DNA of 42,415 bases, taken from NCBI GenBank assembly GCA_944384505.1, contig CALWTQ010000029.1, positions 1 to 42,415 on the forward strand, given 5' to 3'. Positions 25,062 through 32,814 of the stretch are shown one piece after another. Source of the DNA: an uncultured Mediterraneibacter sp. GTDB lineage: Bacteria > Bacillota > Clostridia > Lachnospirales > Lachnospiraceae. The notes below the pieces were generated by a model that saw nothing but the letters and a program-made list of their open reading frames with translations, was not told the origin of the DNA and ran no database searches. Within the stretch, counting starts at the first letter, position 1. Every line of letters begins with the position of its first letter. The position numbers and the translations under genes were made by a program.

Positions 25062-25937
25062 TCAGGCCTGCTCATTTCGGATGGCAGAACTGTTTTTGGA
25101 GAAGCTTTGAAATACGGGTCTGAACTTTGTTTTTTCGGATTTCAGGCAGGTACAGTAGTAGGTAACATTTGCCTCCTCGTCAAGAATAGGAATGGCAATT
25201 CGGTCTGAGCGGGACTGCGTCCGCTTCATGACATAGTCCGTAGTAAACGCCGGGAGAGCCGAATTTTCTATCAGTTCGCCAAGAACGTTCAGCTCCTGCT
25301 GGAGGAGGAAGCGTGCATTGGGCATTTCCCTCCGGCACAGCCCGTCCCAGAATCCGATCTGGGAATAGAGAAGAAAAGTCTGCCCGTCCAGGTCTTTCAA
25401 GTAAAGCCCGACGGCATCCGCAAGAGGATGCGCCGGAGGGAGAAATACATAGAGGTGTTCACTCTCAACAGGAAGAGAGAAGAACTCATTTTCATCCGGC
25501 TTGTCATGCAGAATGGCAAGCTGATATTTATTTTCTCTCAAACGCTGTACAAGGTCGATATCGTCCGTTACTTCCGTGGAAATCGTCATCCCCTCGTACA
25601 GGCCGGAGAGAAGGGACACAAAGTCCGGGATCAGCACAGGCGTACAGAATCCAAGGAAGATGGTACGCTTTTTGCGGTCAAGCTCCCGGATCTGCTCGAT
25701 CATGGAAGCTTCCTGCATGAGCAGGTTCCGGGCATGGCGCACGGTCAGTTCCCCGATTTCATTCAGGGTAATCCGGCTTTTCTGCCGGTCAAAGAGCTGT
25801 ACACCCAGCTCTTCTTCCAGGCGCTGCATGGAGCGGCTCAGAGCAGGCTGGGAGATGTGGAGCTCCTCAGCGGCAGCAGACAGGGTTCCGCAGGATGCGA
25901 ATGCGACAAGCTGTTCGAATAAGTGAATCTCTATCAT
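25062..25937 (-). CDS. LysR family transcriptional regulator, divergent from the STAS operon
   Basis: This 291-residue LysR regulator has the N-terminal helix-turn-helix FASCGTLSAAAEELHISQPALSRSMQRLEEELG, given here as two adjoining parts FASCGTLSAAAEELHIS and QPALSRSMQRL, and a substrate-binding-like effector domain. It is divergent from the large STAS/transporter operon, the usual arrangement for a LysR protein that controls its neighbour. Its own minus-strand promoter is TTGTCT (25996-26001), 17-bp spacer, TAAAAT (25973-25978). AAAGGAG precedes the ATG. The inducer is unknown. Confidence 0.92.
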   Translation of the reverse strand: MIEIHLFEQLVAFASCGTLSAAAEELHISQPALSRSMQRLEEELGVQLFDRQKSRITLNEIGELTVRHARNLLMQEASMIEQIRELDRKKRTIFLGFCTPVLIPDFVSLLSGLYEGMTISTEVTDDIDLVQRLRENKYQLAILHDKPDENEFFSLPVESEHLYVFLPPAHPLADAVGLYLKDLDGQTFLLYSQIGFWDGLCRREMPNARFLLQQELNVLGELIENSALPAFTTDYVMKRTQSRSDRIAIPILDEEANVTYYCTCLKSEKTKFRPVFQSFSKNSSAIRNEQA

Positions 25938-25972
25938 ATAAATATGCTCCTTTCAGTGCAGGATTTGTTATT

Positions 25973-26085
25973 ATTTTACAAGAATCCGTCCGGAGAGACA
26001 AGCCGGAAAACGGTATTATCTAAATAGCTGATTAGATGCTAAAATTAAATTATGAATTGAAATGTATGCCAACAACTTATATAAT
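25973..26085. promoter_or_regulatory. Divergent promoters with a LysR-type dyad
   Basis: The plus-strand promoter is near consensus: TTGAAA (26057-26062), 17-bp spacer, TATAAT (26080-26085). The minus-strand LysR promoter is TTGTCT/TAAAAT at 26001-25973. Between their -35 boxes lies the dyad ATCTAA (26018-26023), eight bases, TTAGAT (26032-26037). That is where a LysR activator would bind to control both directions. The 26092-26189 leader can pair GCCGCC (26101-26106) with GGCGGC (26152-26157), but I do not recognise a riboswitch there. Confidence 0.75.
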
Positions 26086-26189
26086 TGAGTTAAATGTCAC
26101 GCCGCCATTACATAGAACATCTGAACGTATCAGTACGCCGGATGGGGATAAGGCGGCAAAAAAGACAAAGGTTTTTAGGAGGTATTTAT

Positions 26190-26486
26190 ATGAATATCAA
26201 TAAGAAAGCAGAAGGATCAACACTGTATATTTCTCTGGAGGGACGTCTGGATACGACGACGGCGCCTCAGCTGGAAGCGGAGATTAATCAGTCGATAGGC
26301 GGAGTTACGCTGCTGGAGATGGACTTTGAGAAGCTGGAGTACCTGTCTTCCGCCGGCCTTCGTGTGCTTCTGTCTGCGCAGAAGACGATGAATAAGCAGG
26401 GAAAAATGGTGATCCGTCATGTGAATGAAACCATTATGGAAGTGTTTGAAGTTACCGGATTCATTGACATTCTTACTATAGAGTGA
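26190..26486 (+). CDS. STAS-domain anti-sigma factor antagonist-like protein
   Basis: This 98-residue protein is a single STAS domain of the SpoIIAA/RsbV type. It has SLEGRLDTTTAPQLEAEI, then LEMDFEKLEYLSSAGLRVLL. Ser54 in SSAGL aligns with the Ser that RsbW/SpoIIAB kinases phosphorylate. In known systems the unphosphorylated form captures the kinase and a PP2C phosphatase resets it. Here no sigma factor is encoded nearby, but several RsbW-like domains and a SpoIIE-like phosphatase follow in the same operon. It is first in the operon. The start at 26190 follows AGGAGG; a longer frame from 26094 runs through the leader and is not favoured. Confidence 0.9.
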   Translation: MNINKKAEGSTLYISLEGRLDTTTAPQLEAEINQSIGGVTLLEMDFEKLEYLSSAGLRVLLSAQKTMNKQGKMVIRHVNETIMEVFEVTGFIDILTIE

Positions 26487-26494
26487 GGCGGAAG

Positions 26495-27886
26495 ATGAAG
26501 CAGGGAATGAAAATGAAACTGCTGGAGCAGGCGGCCCGGGAGGCCCGGGGGGATAAGAAAGTGGAGGATGTCATTGTCCTGCATATTAATCACTGCATGG
26601 ACAATTCTTTTTACTTCAATGATGTGCTGAGAAGCCTGTTCAGCCATGTGACCCTTCTGACCCCTCCCTATAACAATGAGGATATACCAGAAGGATACAG
26701 CGGGCCGTGCTATCACGGCATGCGGCAGGGCGGTCTCTATCACCTGATGAAGAACAGGGAGCAGCTGGGCTTAAGCAGTACGGAGTTTCTTGAGGCTGTG
26801 CTGCTCCTGGTGGAGGAGGCTTTCCGCAGGGAACTGATCCCGCTGATGCGCCGGGGAAAAAAGCTGTTAATCATTGAGGACGGAGGGTATCATTTTGAAG
26901 CCTTGTCCCGGGTAAAGCAGTTGTTCCCTGAAGTGGAAAACCAGATTATCGGGGTGGTGGAGCAGACCACTTCCGGTACGCGCAGGAGTATGAGCAGACA
27001 GGGGTACCGATATCCCTATCCCTGCGCAAGCATTGCACGCTCGGACATTAAAATGAATTTAGAATCTATTTTCATCGGACAGCGGATTGTGGAGGAACTG
27101 GGGCTGATGCTCTATGCGGCCGACGCCTTTTATTCCTTCCACACTGTGCTGCTGGTGGGGTATGGTATTGTGGGACGCAGCTGCCGTATGGCTCTGGAGG
27201 GGCACTTCTGTGAGCCGGAGGCTTATGACACAGATCCGCGGATGCTGAAGGCAGCGGAGGATGACGGGATGAAGACCTTTTTAAGCCCGGATCCTGAGAT
27301 GTTTTACAGGGATACAATTGTGATTGGCTGTGTGGGAGAGCCTTCTTTTGGGGAAGAGATGTTCCGGGCCTATCTTGAGGGAGAGGGGACGAATGTCTAC
27401 CTGGCCAGCGGTTCCTCAAAGGATGTGGAGTTCTCCTATTTCCTGCGGTATGTGGCGGGAAAAGAGCAGGAGATACCAGGACTTGTGCCTGAGGGGCAGG
27501 ATACGGCAGAGTGGTACAGCTGCTACAGATTCCGCTATGAAGGCGCAGAAAAAAATGTGTACCTGATGGCTGGGGGGAAGCCGGTGAACTTTTACCGGGA
27601 GGGCGTGATCAGCCTGACCTATAGGGTGATCGACCTGATATTTACGGAGATGCTCAGTCTGGCTCTCTATTTGTGCCGCAATCGGAATACTTCTCCTCAG
27701 CTGTATGTGCTGGGAGAGGACAATCCGATCACCCGGGCTGTCTCTGAGAAGGAGATGCTGGAATCCTGGTTCCGGGAAAATCATTTTTGGCGCCGGGGGG
27801 ATCTGGAAACATTTCTGCAGCCCCATCCTCTGGCCGGTGAACTGCGGAAAATCGTATGGGAGAAAGATTGTGGAGAAAATTATTAA
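26495..27886 (+). CDS. S-adenosylhomocysteinase-like NAD-binding protein with altered active site
   Basis: This 463-residue protein resembles S-adenosylhomocysteine hydrolase (SAHH) across the middle. LLIIEDGGYHF matches the DDGGD region, VVEQTTSGTRR matches EETTTG, and LLVGYGIVGRSCRMALEG with YDTDPR matches the NAD fold. The SAHH stretch TKSKFDNLYG is IKMNLESIFIG here, so the catalytic Lys appears lost and the Asp is Glu. The C-terminal Lys-Tyr cofactor clamp was not found. It may bind NAD or a nucleoside as a sensor, or catalyse something else. The start at 26495 is nine bases behind the STAS stop; GTG 26483 is less likely. Its end overlaps the next gene. Confidence 0.7.
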   Translation: MKQGMKMKLLEQAAREARGDKKVEDVIVLHINHCMDNSFYFNDVLRSLFSHVTLLTPPYNNEDIPEGYSGPCYHGMRQGGLYHLMKNREQLGLSSTEFLEAVLLLVEEAFRRELIPLMRRGKKLLIIEDGGYHFEALSRVKQLFPEVENQIIGVVEQTTSGTRRSMSRQGYRYPYPCASIARSDIKMNLESIFIGQRIVEELGLMLYAADAFYSFHTVLLVGYGIVGRSCRMALEGHFCEPEAYDTDPRMLKAAEDDGMKTFLSPDPEMFYRDTIVIGCVGEPSFGEEMFRAYLEGEGTNVYLASGSSKDVEFSYFLRYVAGKEQEIPGLVPEGQDTAEWYSCYRFRYEGAEKNVYLMAGGKPVNFYREGVISLTYRVIDLIFTEMLSLALYLCRNRNTSPQLYVLGEDNPITRAVSEKEMLESWFRENHFWRRGDLETFLQPHPLAGELRKIVWEKDCGENY

Positions 27887-29639
27887 GCGGACGTTTTTTA
27901 AATTTTTCGGGCCTACACTGGTGGCGTCGCTGGCCCTGGCCATTGTGTCCATGACCGATCTGGTAGTGGCGGGCCAGCTGCTTGGCAGCAGCGCGTTTAC
28001 GGCCATCAGCCTGGCTCTTCCGGTGACGATCTTCGTGCAGATTGTCACCGCGATATTCGGCGGCGGTGCAGGGATTGTGCTGTCGAACCTTCTGGGACAG
28101 GGCGAAAGAGAGCGCTGTAACCGTGTGTTTACCGCCGCGCTGGTTTCGGCTGTGGGCGTGGGCGTGGCAGCTGCCGTGCTGGGGCTGCTTTTTTTGGATC
28201 CTTTGATCCGGCTGCTGGGAGGCCAGCCCGGTGAAAGTATGGAATATGCCCGCTGGTATATCGGTATCTTGCTTCTGGGGATGCCTTTTTTAATTCTGGC
28301 GCCGGTTCAGCTGACTTTCCTGCGCAATGACAGTAATCCGCGGTATTCTATGTTCTGTGTGCTGGCAGGCGGTGTGTGGAACCTGATTGCCAATATTTCC
28401 CTTGTGCTTCTTTGCGGCCTGGGAATTGCCGGGATTGCCATCGGTACTGTCACTTCTCAGATGCTCAGCTGCGTGCTTTCCGGGCGGAAGCTCTACAGAA
28501 AGGAGAGCAGCTTCCACCTGACCAGGAAATGCTGGTCTCTCCGGGTTGTTCTGGAGATGGCCCGGCCCGGACTGCCTGCCGCTATGATCTTTTTCTTCCA
28601 GGTGGTGCTCACAGTAGTGATTAACCATACCCTGGCCGTGACCGGCGGCGACAAAGCCGTGGCCGTATATGCGGTGGTGAAGTATCTGATTACTTTCCTC
28701 TACGCTTTTTACGATGGCGTCACCGGCTCCATGCAGCCTATGCTGGGGATCTACAGAGGGGAAGGAGAGCTCGACAACCTGCGGCGCACGGTCTCGGTGT
28801 CCTTTAAAATCATGCTGATCATGTCAGTAGCCATCACTCTGGCGCTGGAGCTGGGCGCCCCGCTGATCTGCATGATATTTGGCGTGGAGCAGGATATGAT
28901 GGATATTACCATGGCGGCAGTGCGCATCCAGGCGCTGTTCTGCATCACTGCGGGGATACTGGCGTTTCTGGGAGCCTTTTACCGGTGTACCGGACATGCG
29001 GGCGCCGCAATGGTGATCGCCGTGTGCAATAATCTGATCTTCCCGGTGTCGTTCATCCTGCTTCTGGCGAACTTCACTTCCCTGGGAAGCAACAGTGTTT
29101 ACTGGGGGCTGGTGCTCACAGACTATGCTACGCTGCTGACTCTGTTTGGCGCGCTGCGGGTGCTGCGCAGGCCGGGGGAGTCCCCGCTTCTGCTGATTCC
29201 CGCGCAGGACAGCCAGGATAAGGGACCTGTATATCAGGTGCTTATTCAGGATAAATATGAGGATATTCCCAGAATCTCTGAAGAAATAGAGAATTTCTGC
29301 GAGGAGCATGGCGTTTCCATGAAAAAGCAGTATTACATTTCCCTGTGTATGGAGGAAATTGTGGTCAATGTCATTCAGATGGGATTCAGCAAAGACCGGG
29401 ACAACTATATTGACATCCGGGTTTCCGTGCTGCCGGAACAGCAGGTGGCTCTGCGCATCCGGGATGACGCGGTGGAGTTTGACCCCACCCGGTCCCGGGA
29501 AGCCCCGCTGGGAGAACTGCTGGGTGATTCCCACCAGGAGGATTATAATGAGCTGGGGCTGTATCTGGTAAAAAAGGTGGCCAGCTCCTATTCTTATAAG
29601 CGGACTGTGGGATTTAACGATTTTATGGTGGTGCTGTAA
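27870..29639 (+). CDS. MATE-family transporter fused to an RsbW-like HATPase domain
   Basis: The first 450 or so residues of this 589-residue protein form a MATE-type transporter with about twelve helices (TLVASLALAIVSMTDLVV, QLLGSSAFTAISLALP, IAGIAIGTVTSQMLSCVL). From about residue 455 a GHKL/HATPase domain follows, with N-box MEEIVVNVIQMG (near 492), G1 box IRDDAVEFDP (near 529) and LGLYLVKKV (near 560), ending YSYKRTVGFNDFMVVL. Such domains are the RsbW/SpoIIAB anti-sigma kinases. The fusion suggests the kinase state controls transport, or the reverse. The GTG start at 27870 overlaps the previous gene by 17 bases; GGGAGAAAG lies upstream. The longer open frame from 27705 lies inside that gene and is rejected. 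Confidence 0.88.
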   Translation: MEKIIKRTFFKFFGPTLVASLALAIVSMTDLVVAGQLLGSSAFTAISLALPVTIFVQIVTAIFGGGAGIVLSNLLGQGERERCNRVFTAALVSAVGVGVAAAVLGLLFLDPLIRLLGGQPGESMEYARWYIGILLLGMPFLILAPVQLTFLRNDSNPRYSMFCVLAGGVWNLIANISLVLLCGLGIAGIAIGTVTSQMLSCVLSGRKLYRKESSFHLTRKCWSLRVVLEMARPGLPAAMIFFFQVVLTVVINHTLAVTGGDKAVAVYAVVKYLITFLYAFYDGVTGSMQPMLGIYRGEGELDNLRRTVSVSFKIMLIMSVAITLALELGAPLICMIFGVEQDMMDITMAAVRIQALFCITAGILAFLGAFYRCTGHAGAAMVIAVCNNLIFPVSFILLLANFTSLGSNSVYWGLVLTDYATLLTLFGALRVLRRPGESPLLLIPAQDSQDKGPVYQVLIQDKYEDIPRISEEIENFCEEHGVSMKKQYYISLCMEEIVVNVIQMGFSKDRDNYIDIRVSVLPEQQVALRIRDDAVEFDPTRSREAPLGELLGDSHQEDYNELGLYLVKKVASSYSYKRTVGFNDFMVVL

Positions 29640-29666
29640 CCTGGGCGCCAGAAAGGATGAAATATC

Positions 29667-32042
29667 ATGAAGGAAATATTTACTGTTTTCCGAAAGAAAA
29701 GCGCATGGGGGCATATGGTGCTCAGCGCTGTGGTGTTTTTTGCCATAGCCCTGCCGTTTCGAAGTTTGTTCACCCTCCTGCCGGGGGTGACGGAGATCCG
29801 CCCGGCCAATATGGTTCCGGTGGTGTTTGGCATTCAGTTCGGCCCTGCGGCCGCATGGGGAATTTCGATTGGTAATCTGATTTCGGACATTTTGTCGGGA
29901 TCAAGCGCATTTGTGTGCCTGACCGGGTTTGTGGTTAACTTTTTTTATACTTATATTCCATACAAACTGTGGTACACGCTGCGGCTGGGGAAGGAGCCGA
30001 TTTATCCGGTGCGGTTAAATACGGTGCTGGAGATTGTCAAGTATATTCTGGTCGTCCTGATTGATTCCCTTGTTACTACGGTATCGCTTTCCTTGATTTT
30101 TGAGGCGGCGGGATTTCAGTCGTTTTTCTCCTCATTTCCGCTGCTGTTTTTTAACAATTTTGACTTTGCGATTATTCTGGGTATTCCGGTGCTTTCCTTC
30201 TGGAACAAGATGCATCTGCACTCTGAGATTCCGGAATACCGGGAAAACGCTCAGTTCCGGCACGGCGTCTGCTGGCTGGATCTGCCTTTAGCCGTTATCG
30301 CAGTTATCGGTGCGGGGTACTTCATCTATTCTCTGCTCCTGGGCGGAAATGCGGTCAACCCTTCTCTTGCGATGGGATTTCTGTGTGTGGCAATTGCCGG
30401 GCTGGCGGTTTACGCCTTCCGGCCAGCCGGCAGGGTGGAGCCTCTTCCTCCCCGCCGGGAGGAAGTGAAGTTCTCCATTAAGGCGAAGGTGACAATCGGT
30501 GTTCTGCTGCTGACTTTGGTATTTCTGGTTCTGCTGACCATTGTGTCCTATAATGCTTTAAATGTGGGCGGAGAGCTGAACCGGCTTGAGGTATGGAATT
30601 ACATTTATCTGGTACTGGGCATTACAATCAACCTCCTTTACGGCATCGCCATACTGTTCCTGTGGTATGTAGAGCGGAATATCACCACACCTGTTGAGCG
30701 CCTTTCTGAATTGACGGAGCTGTACGCAAAGCAGGAGCATGAGCATGAAGAAGACGTTGCACTGCGTCTGCAGCAGCTGGCGGATACGATTCCCCAGGGG
30801 GACGAGATCGGAGCCCTGGCAGTTTCCTTCCAGAACATGATGAGCGAGCTGGACGACTATATGGTGAATCTGGCGGCGGTGACTGCGGATAAAGAGAGGA
30901 TCGCCACAGAGCTGAACGTGGCTACGCAGATACAGGCCAGTATGCTGCCCTGTATCTTCCCGGCATTTCCCGAGCGCAGGGAGTTTGACGTTTACGCGGC
31001 AATGACTCCGGCCAAGGAGGTAGGGGGCGACTTCTATGATTTCTTCCTGGTGGACGATGATCACCTGGCTCTGGTGATTGCGGACGTATCGGGGAAAGGA
31101 GTGCCGGCGGCTCTGTTTATGGTGATCGCCAAGACCCTGCTGAAAAATGCCGCGCAGACCGGCATGTCTCCCAAAGAAGTGCTTGAGAAAGTCAATAACC
31201 AGCTCTGTGAAAACAATGACGCGGAAATGTTTGTCACTGTCTGGCTGGGCATTTATGTGATTTCTACGGGGAAACTGACCGCGGCCAATGCGGGCCATGA
31301 ATATCCGGCGGTTGAACGCAAAGGTGGAAAATTCGAGCTGCTGAAAGATAAGCACGGGTTCGTGCTGGCCGGTATGGAGAACGCCCGTTACCGGGAGTAT
31401 GAATTGGAACTGGCGCCCGGGGACACGCTGTTTGTCTACACCGACGGCGTGGTGGAGGCCACCGATGCGGCGAACGAGCTGTACGGTACGGACCGGATGC
31501 TGGATGCGCTCAATCAGAAAGAAGATCCGGATCCTGACGAGCTTCTTAAAACTGTGAAAAGAGATATTGACAGCTTCGTGGGCAAAGCGCCCCAGTTTGA
31601 TGATATCACTATGCTGGCGCTAAAGATCAAGGAAGTCCGGACGGAGAATATGAAAAAGATCAGTGTATCCCCGCAGCTGGAAAGCATTGACCAGGTGACT
31701 GCCTTCTTCGAGGCGTGCCTTGAGGAGCAGGAGGCTCCTGTGAAAGTGGTTTCGCAGATCGGCATTGCCGTGGATGAGATCTTCTCCAATATCGCTCGGT
31801 ACAGCGGGGCAACCTCGGTCTCTGTAGGCTGCCGGGCGGAGAAGAACCATGCGGTGCTCCGCTTTGAGGACAATGGACGGCCTTATGATCCGACCCAGAA
31901 GGCGGATCCGGACGTTACGCTGTCAGCGGACGAACGGGACATCGGCGGGCTTGGAATCTTTATGGTGAAAAAGACGATGGATGAGCTCACCTATGAATAC
32001 GTGGACGGGCGCAATATCCTGACTATTCAAAAGAGCTGGTGA
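29667..32042 (+). CDS. Membrane SpoIIE-type phosphatase with ECF-S-like, HAMP and HATPase domains
   Basis: This 791-residue signalling protein has, in order: an N-terminal membrane region resembling ECF transporter S components (VVFGIQFGPAAAWGISIGNLISDI), a further helix pair and HAMP-like linker (about 280-400), a SpoIIE PP2C phosphatase (about 410-650; GGDFYDF near 453, IADVSGKG near 472, VYTDGVVEATD, FDDITML near 645), and a C-terminal RsbW-like HATPase (about 655-791; N-box VDEIFSNIARYSG, G1 FEDNGRPYDP, GGLGIFMVKK, EYVDGRNILTI). Phosphatase and kinase modules with opposite effects on a STAS protein are thus in one chain. The ECF-S-like part may sense a small molecule. It lies 28 bases behind the MATE fusion. 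Confidence 0.88.
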   Translation: MKEIFTVFRKKSAWGHMVLSAVVFFAIALPFRSLFTLLPGVTEIRPANMVPVVFGIQFGPAAAWGISIGNLISDILSGSSAFVCLTGFVVNFFYTYIPYKLWYTLRLGKEPIYPVRLNTVLEIVKYILVVLIDSLVTTVSLSLIFEAAGFQSFFSSFPLLFFNNFDFAIILGIPVLSFWNKMHLHSEIPEYRENAQFRHGVCWLDLPLAVIAVIGAGYFIYSLLLGGNAVNPSLAMGFLCVAIAGLAVYAFRPAGRVEPLPPRREEVKFSIKAKVTIGVLLLTLVFLVLLTIVSYNALNVGGELNRLEVWNYIYLVLGITINLLYGIAILFLWYVERNITTPVERLSELTELYAKQEHEHEEDVALRLQQLADTIPQGDEIGALAVSFQNMMSELDDYMVNLAAVTADKERIATELNVATQIQASMLPCIFPAFPERREFDVYAAMTPAKEVGGDFYDFFLVDDDHLALVIADVSGKGVPAALFMVIAKTLLKNAAQTGMSPKEVLEKVNNQLCENNDAEMFVTVWLGIYVISTGKLTAANAGHEYPAVERKGGKFELLKDKHGFVLAGMENARYREYELELAPGDTLFVYTDGVVEATDAANELYGTDRMLDALNQKEDPDPDELLKTVKRDIDSFVGKAPQFDDITMLALKIKEVRTENMKKISVSPQLESIDQVTAFFEACLEEQEAPVKVVSQIGIAVDEIFSNIARYSGATSVSVGCRAEKNHAVLRFEDNGRPYDPTQKADPDVTLSADERDIGGLGIFMVKKTMDELTYEYVDGRNILTIQKSW

Positions 32043-32085
32043 TGCACATGCGGGCGAGTCCTGAAAAGAAAAAGGAGATGAAACC

Positions 32086-32814
32086 ATGCTCTGCATGATA
32101 TGTGATGATCAGGAAAGTGAGATTGAAACAATAAAGCGAAGCGTCATGGAATATGCGCGGGAGCATCCGGAGCTTTCCCTTAAGCTCCGGTGCTTTTTGA
32201 GGCCGCTGGATATGCTTGCGGATATTAATAAAAGCGGCGCTCCCGACATCGCGCTGCTGGATATCTGTATGCCCGGCGTGCTCGGAACCGAAGTCGCGCG
32301 TGAAATTCAGAGTAAAAGTGAGGGCAGCGCCAATATTATTTTCCTGACCAACAGTTCTGATTTTGCAGTGGAGGCATTTGCCCTTCACGCTGATGACTAT
32401 CTGACGAAGCCTTATACGAAGGAGAGGCTGGCAGACACACTGGACCGGGTAATCAAAAAGCGGCGGCAGTGCGCCTACGTCCCTATCCGGTGCGGAAGTG
32501 AGATTCACCGGATTGATTTGTACTCTGTTGTGTACGCGGAAACAGAAAATCACAGCGTGGAGATCCATCTGCAGTCGGGAAAATGCTTGAAAACGCGCAT
32601 CACTCTCACCGGGCTGAGAGAGCTGTTCGGCGCTGTGGACGGCTTTATCACGGTCGGCGCTTCCTATCTTGTCAATCTGCGCTGTGTGCAAAGCGTGCTG
32701 TCCACGACGCTGCAAATGACAAATGGTGATATAGTACCTGTTCCCAGACGGCTTCGCAGCGAGGTGAAAAAGCAGTATTTTGATTTTTATACACAGGAGG
32801 CTACCGTTCGATGA
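32086..32814 (+). CDS. LytTR response regulator (AgrA/ComE type)
   Basis: This 242-residue protein has an N-terminal receiver domain (ICDDQESEIETIK, phospho-acceptor Asp in LLDICMPG near residue 58, TKPYTKERL) and a C-terminal LytTR DNA-binding domain (YVPIRCGSEIHRIDLYSVVYAE, FITVGASYLVNLRCVQSV). It pairs with the histidine kinase gene that overlaps its end by four bases. Together they resemble Agr-type peptide-sensing pairs. They sit inside the transporter/partner-switching run and may control it. No AgrD-like peptide gene was seen. Confidence 0.92.
   Translation: MLCMICDDQESEIETIKRSVMEYAREHPELSLKLRCFLRPLDMLADINKSGAPDIALLDICMPGVLGTEVAREIQSKSEGSANIIFLTNSSDFAVEAFALHADDYLTKPYTKERLADTLDRVIKKRRQCAYVPIRCGSEIHRIDLYSVVYAETENHSVEIHLQSGKCLKTRITLTGLRELFGAVDGFITVGASYLVNLRCVQSVLSTTLQMTNGDIVPVPRRLRSEVKKQYFDFYTQEATVR

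Noticed and set aside
26092-26189. Riboswitch (for example SAH- or SAM-type) before the STAS/SAHH-like genes
   Set aside because: Only a six-base outer helix could be drawn; no conserved riboswitch core was recognised.
27705-27869. N-terminal extension of the MATE-HATPase frame
   Set aside because: It lies within the SAHH-like gene and encodes a sequence unlike MATE starts; GTG 27870 fits better.
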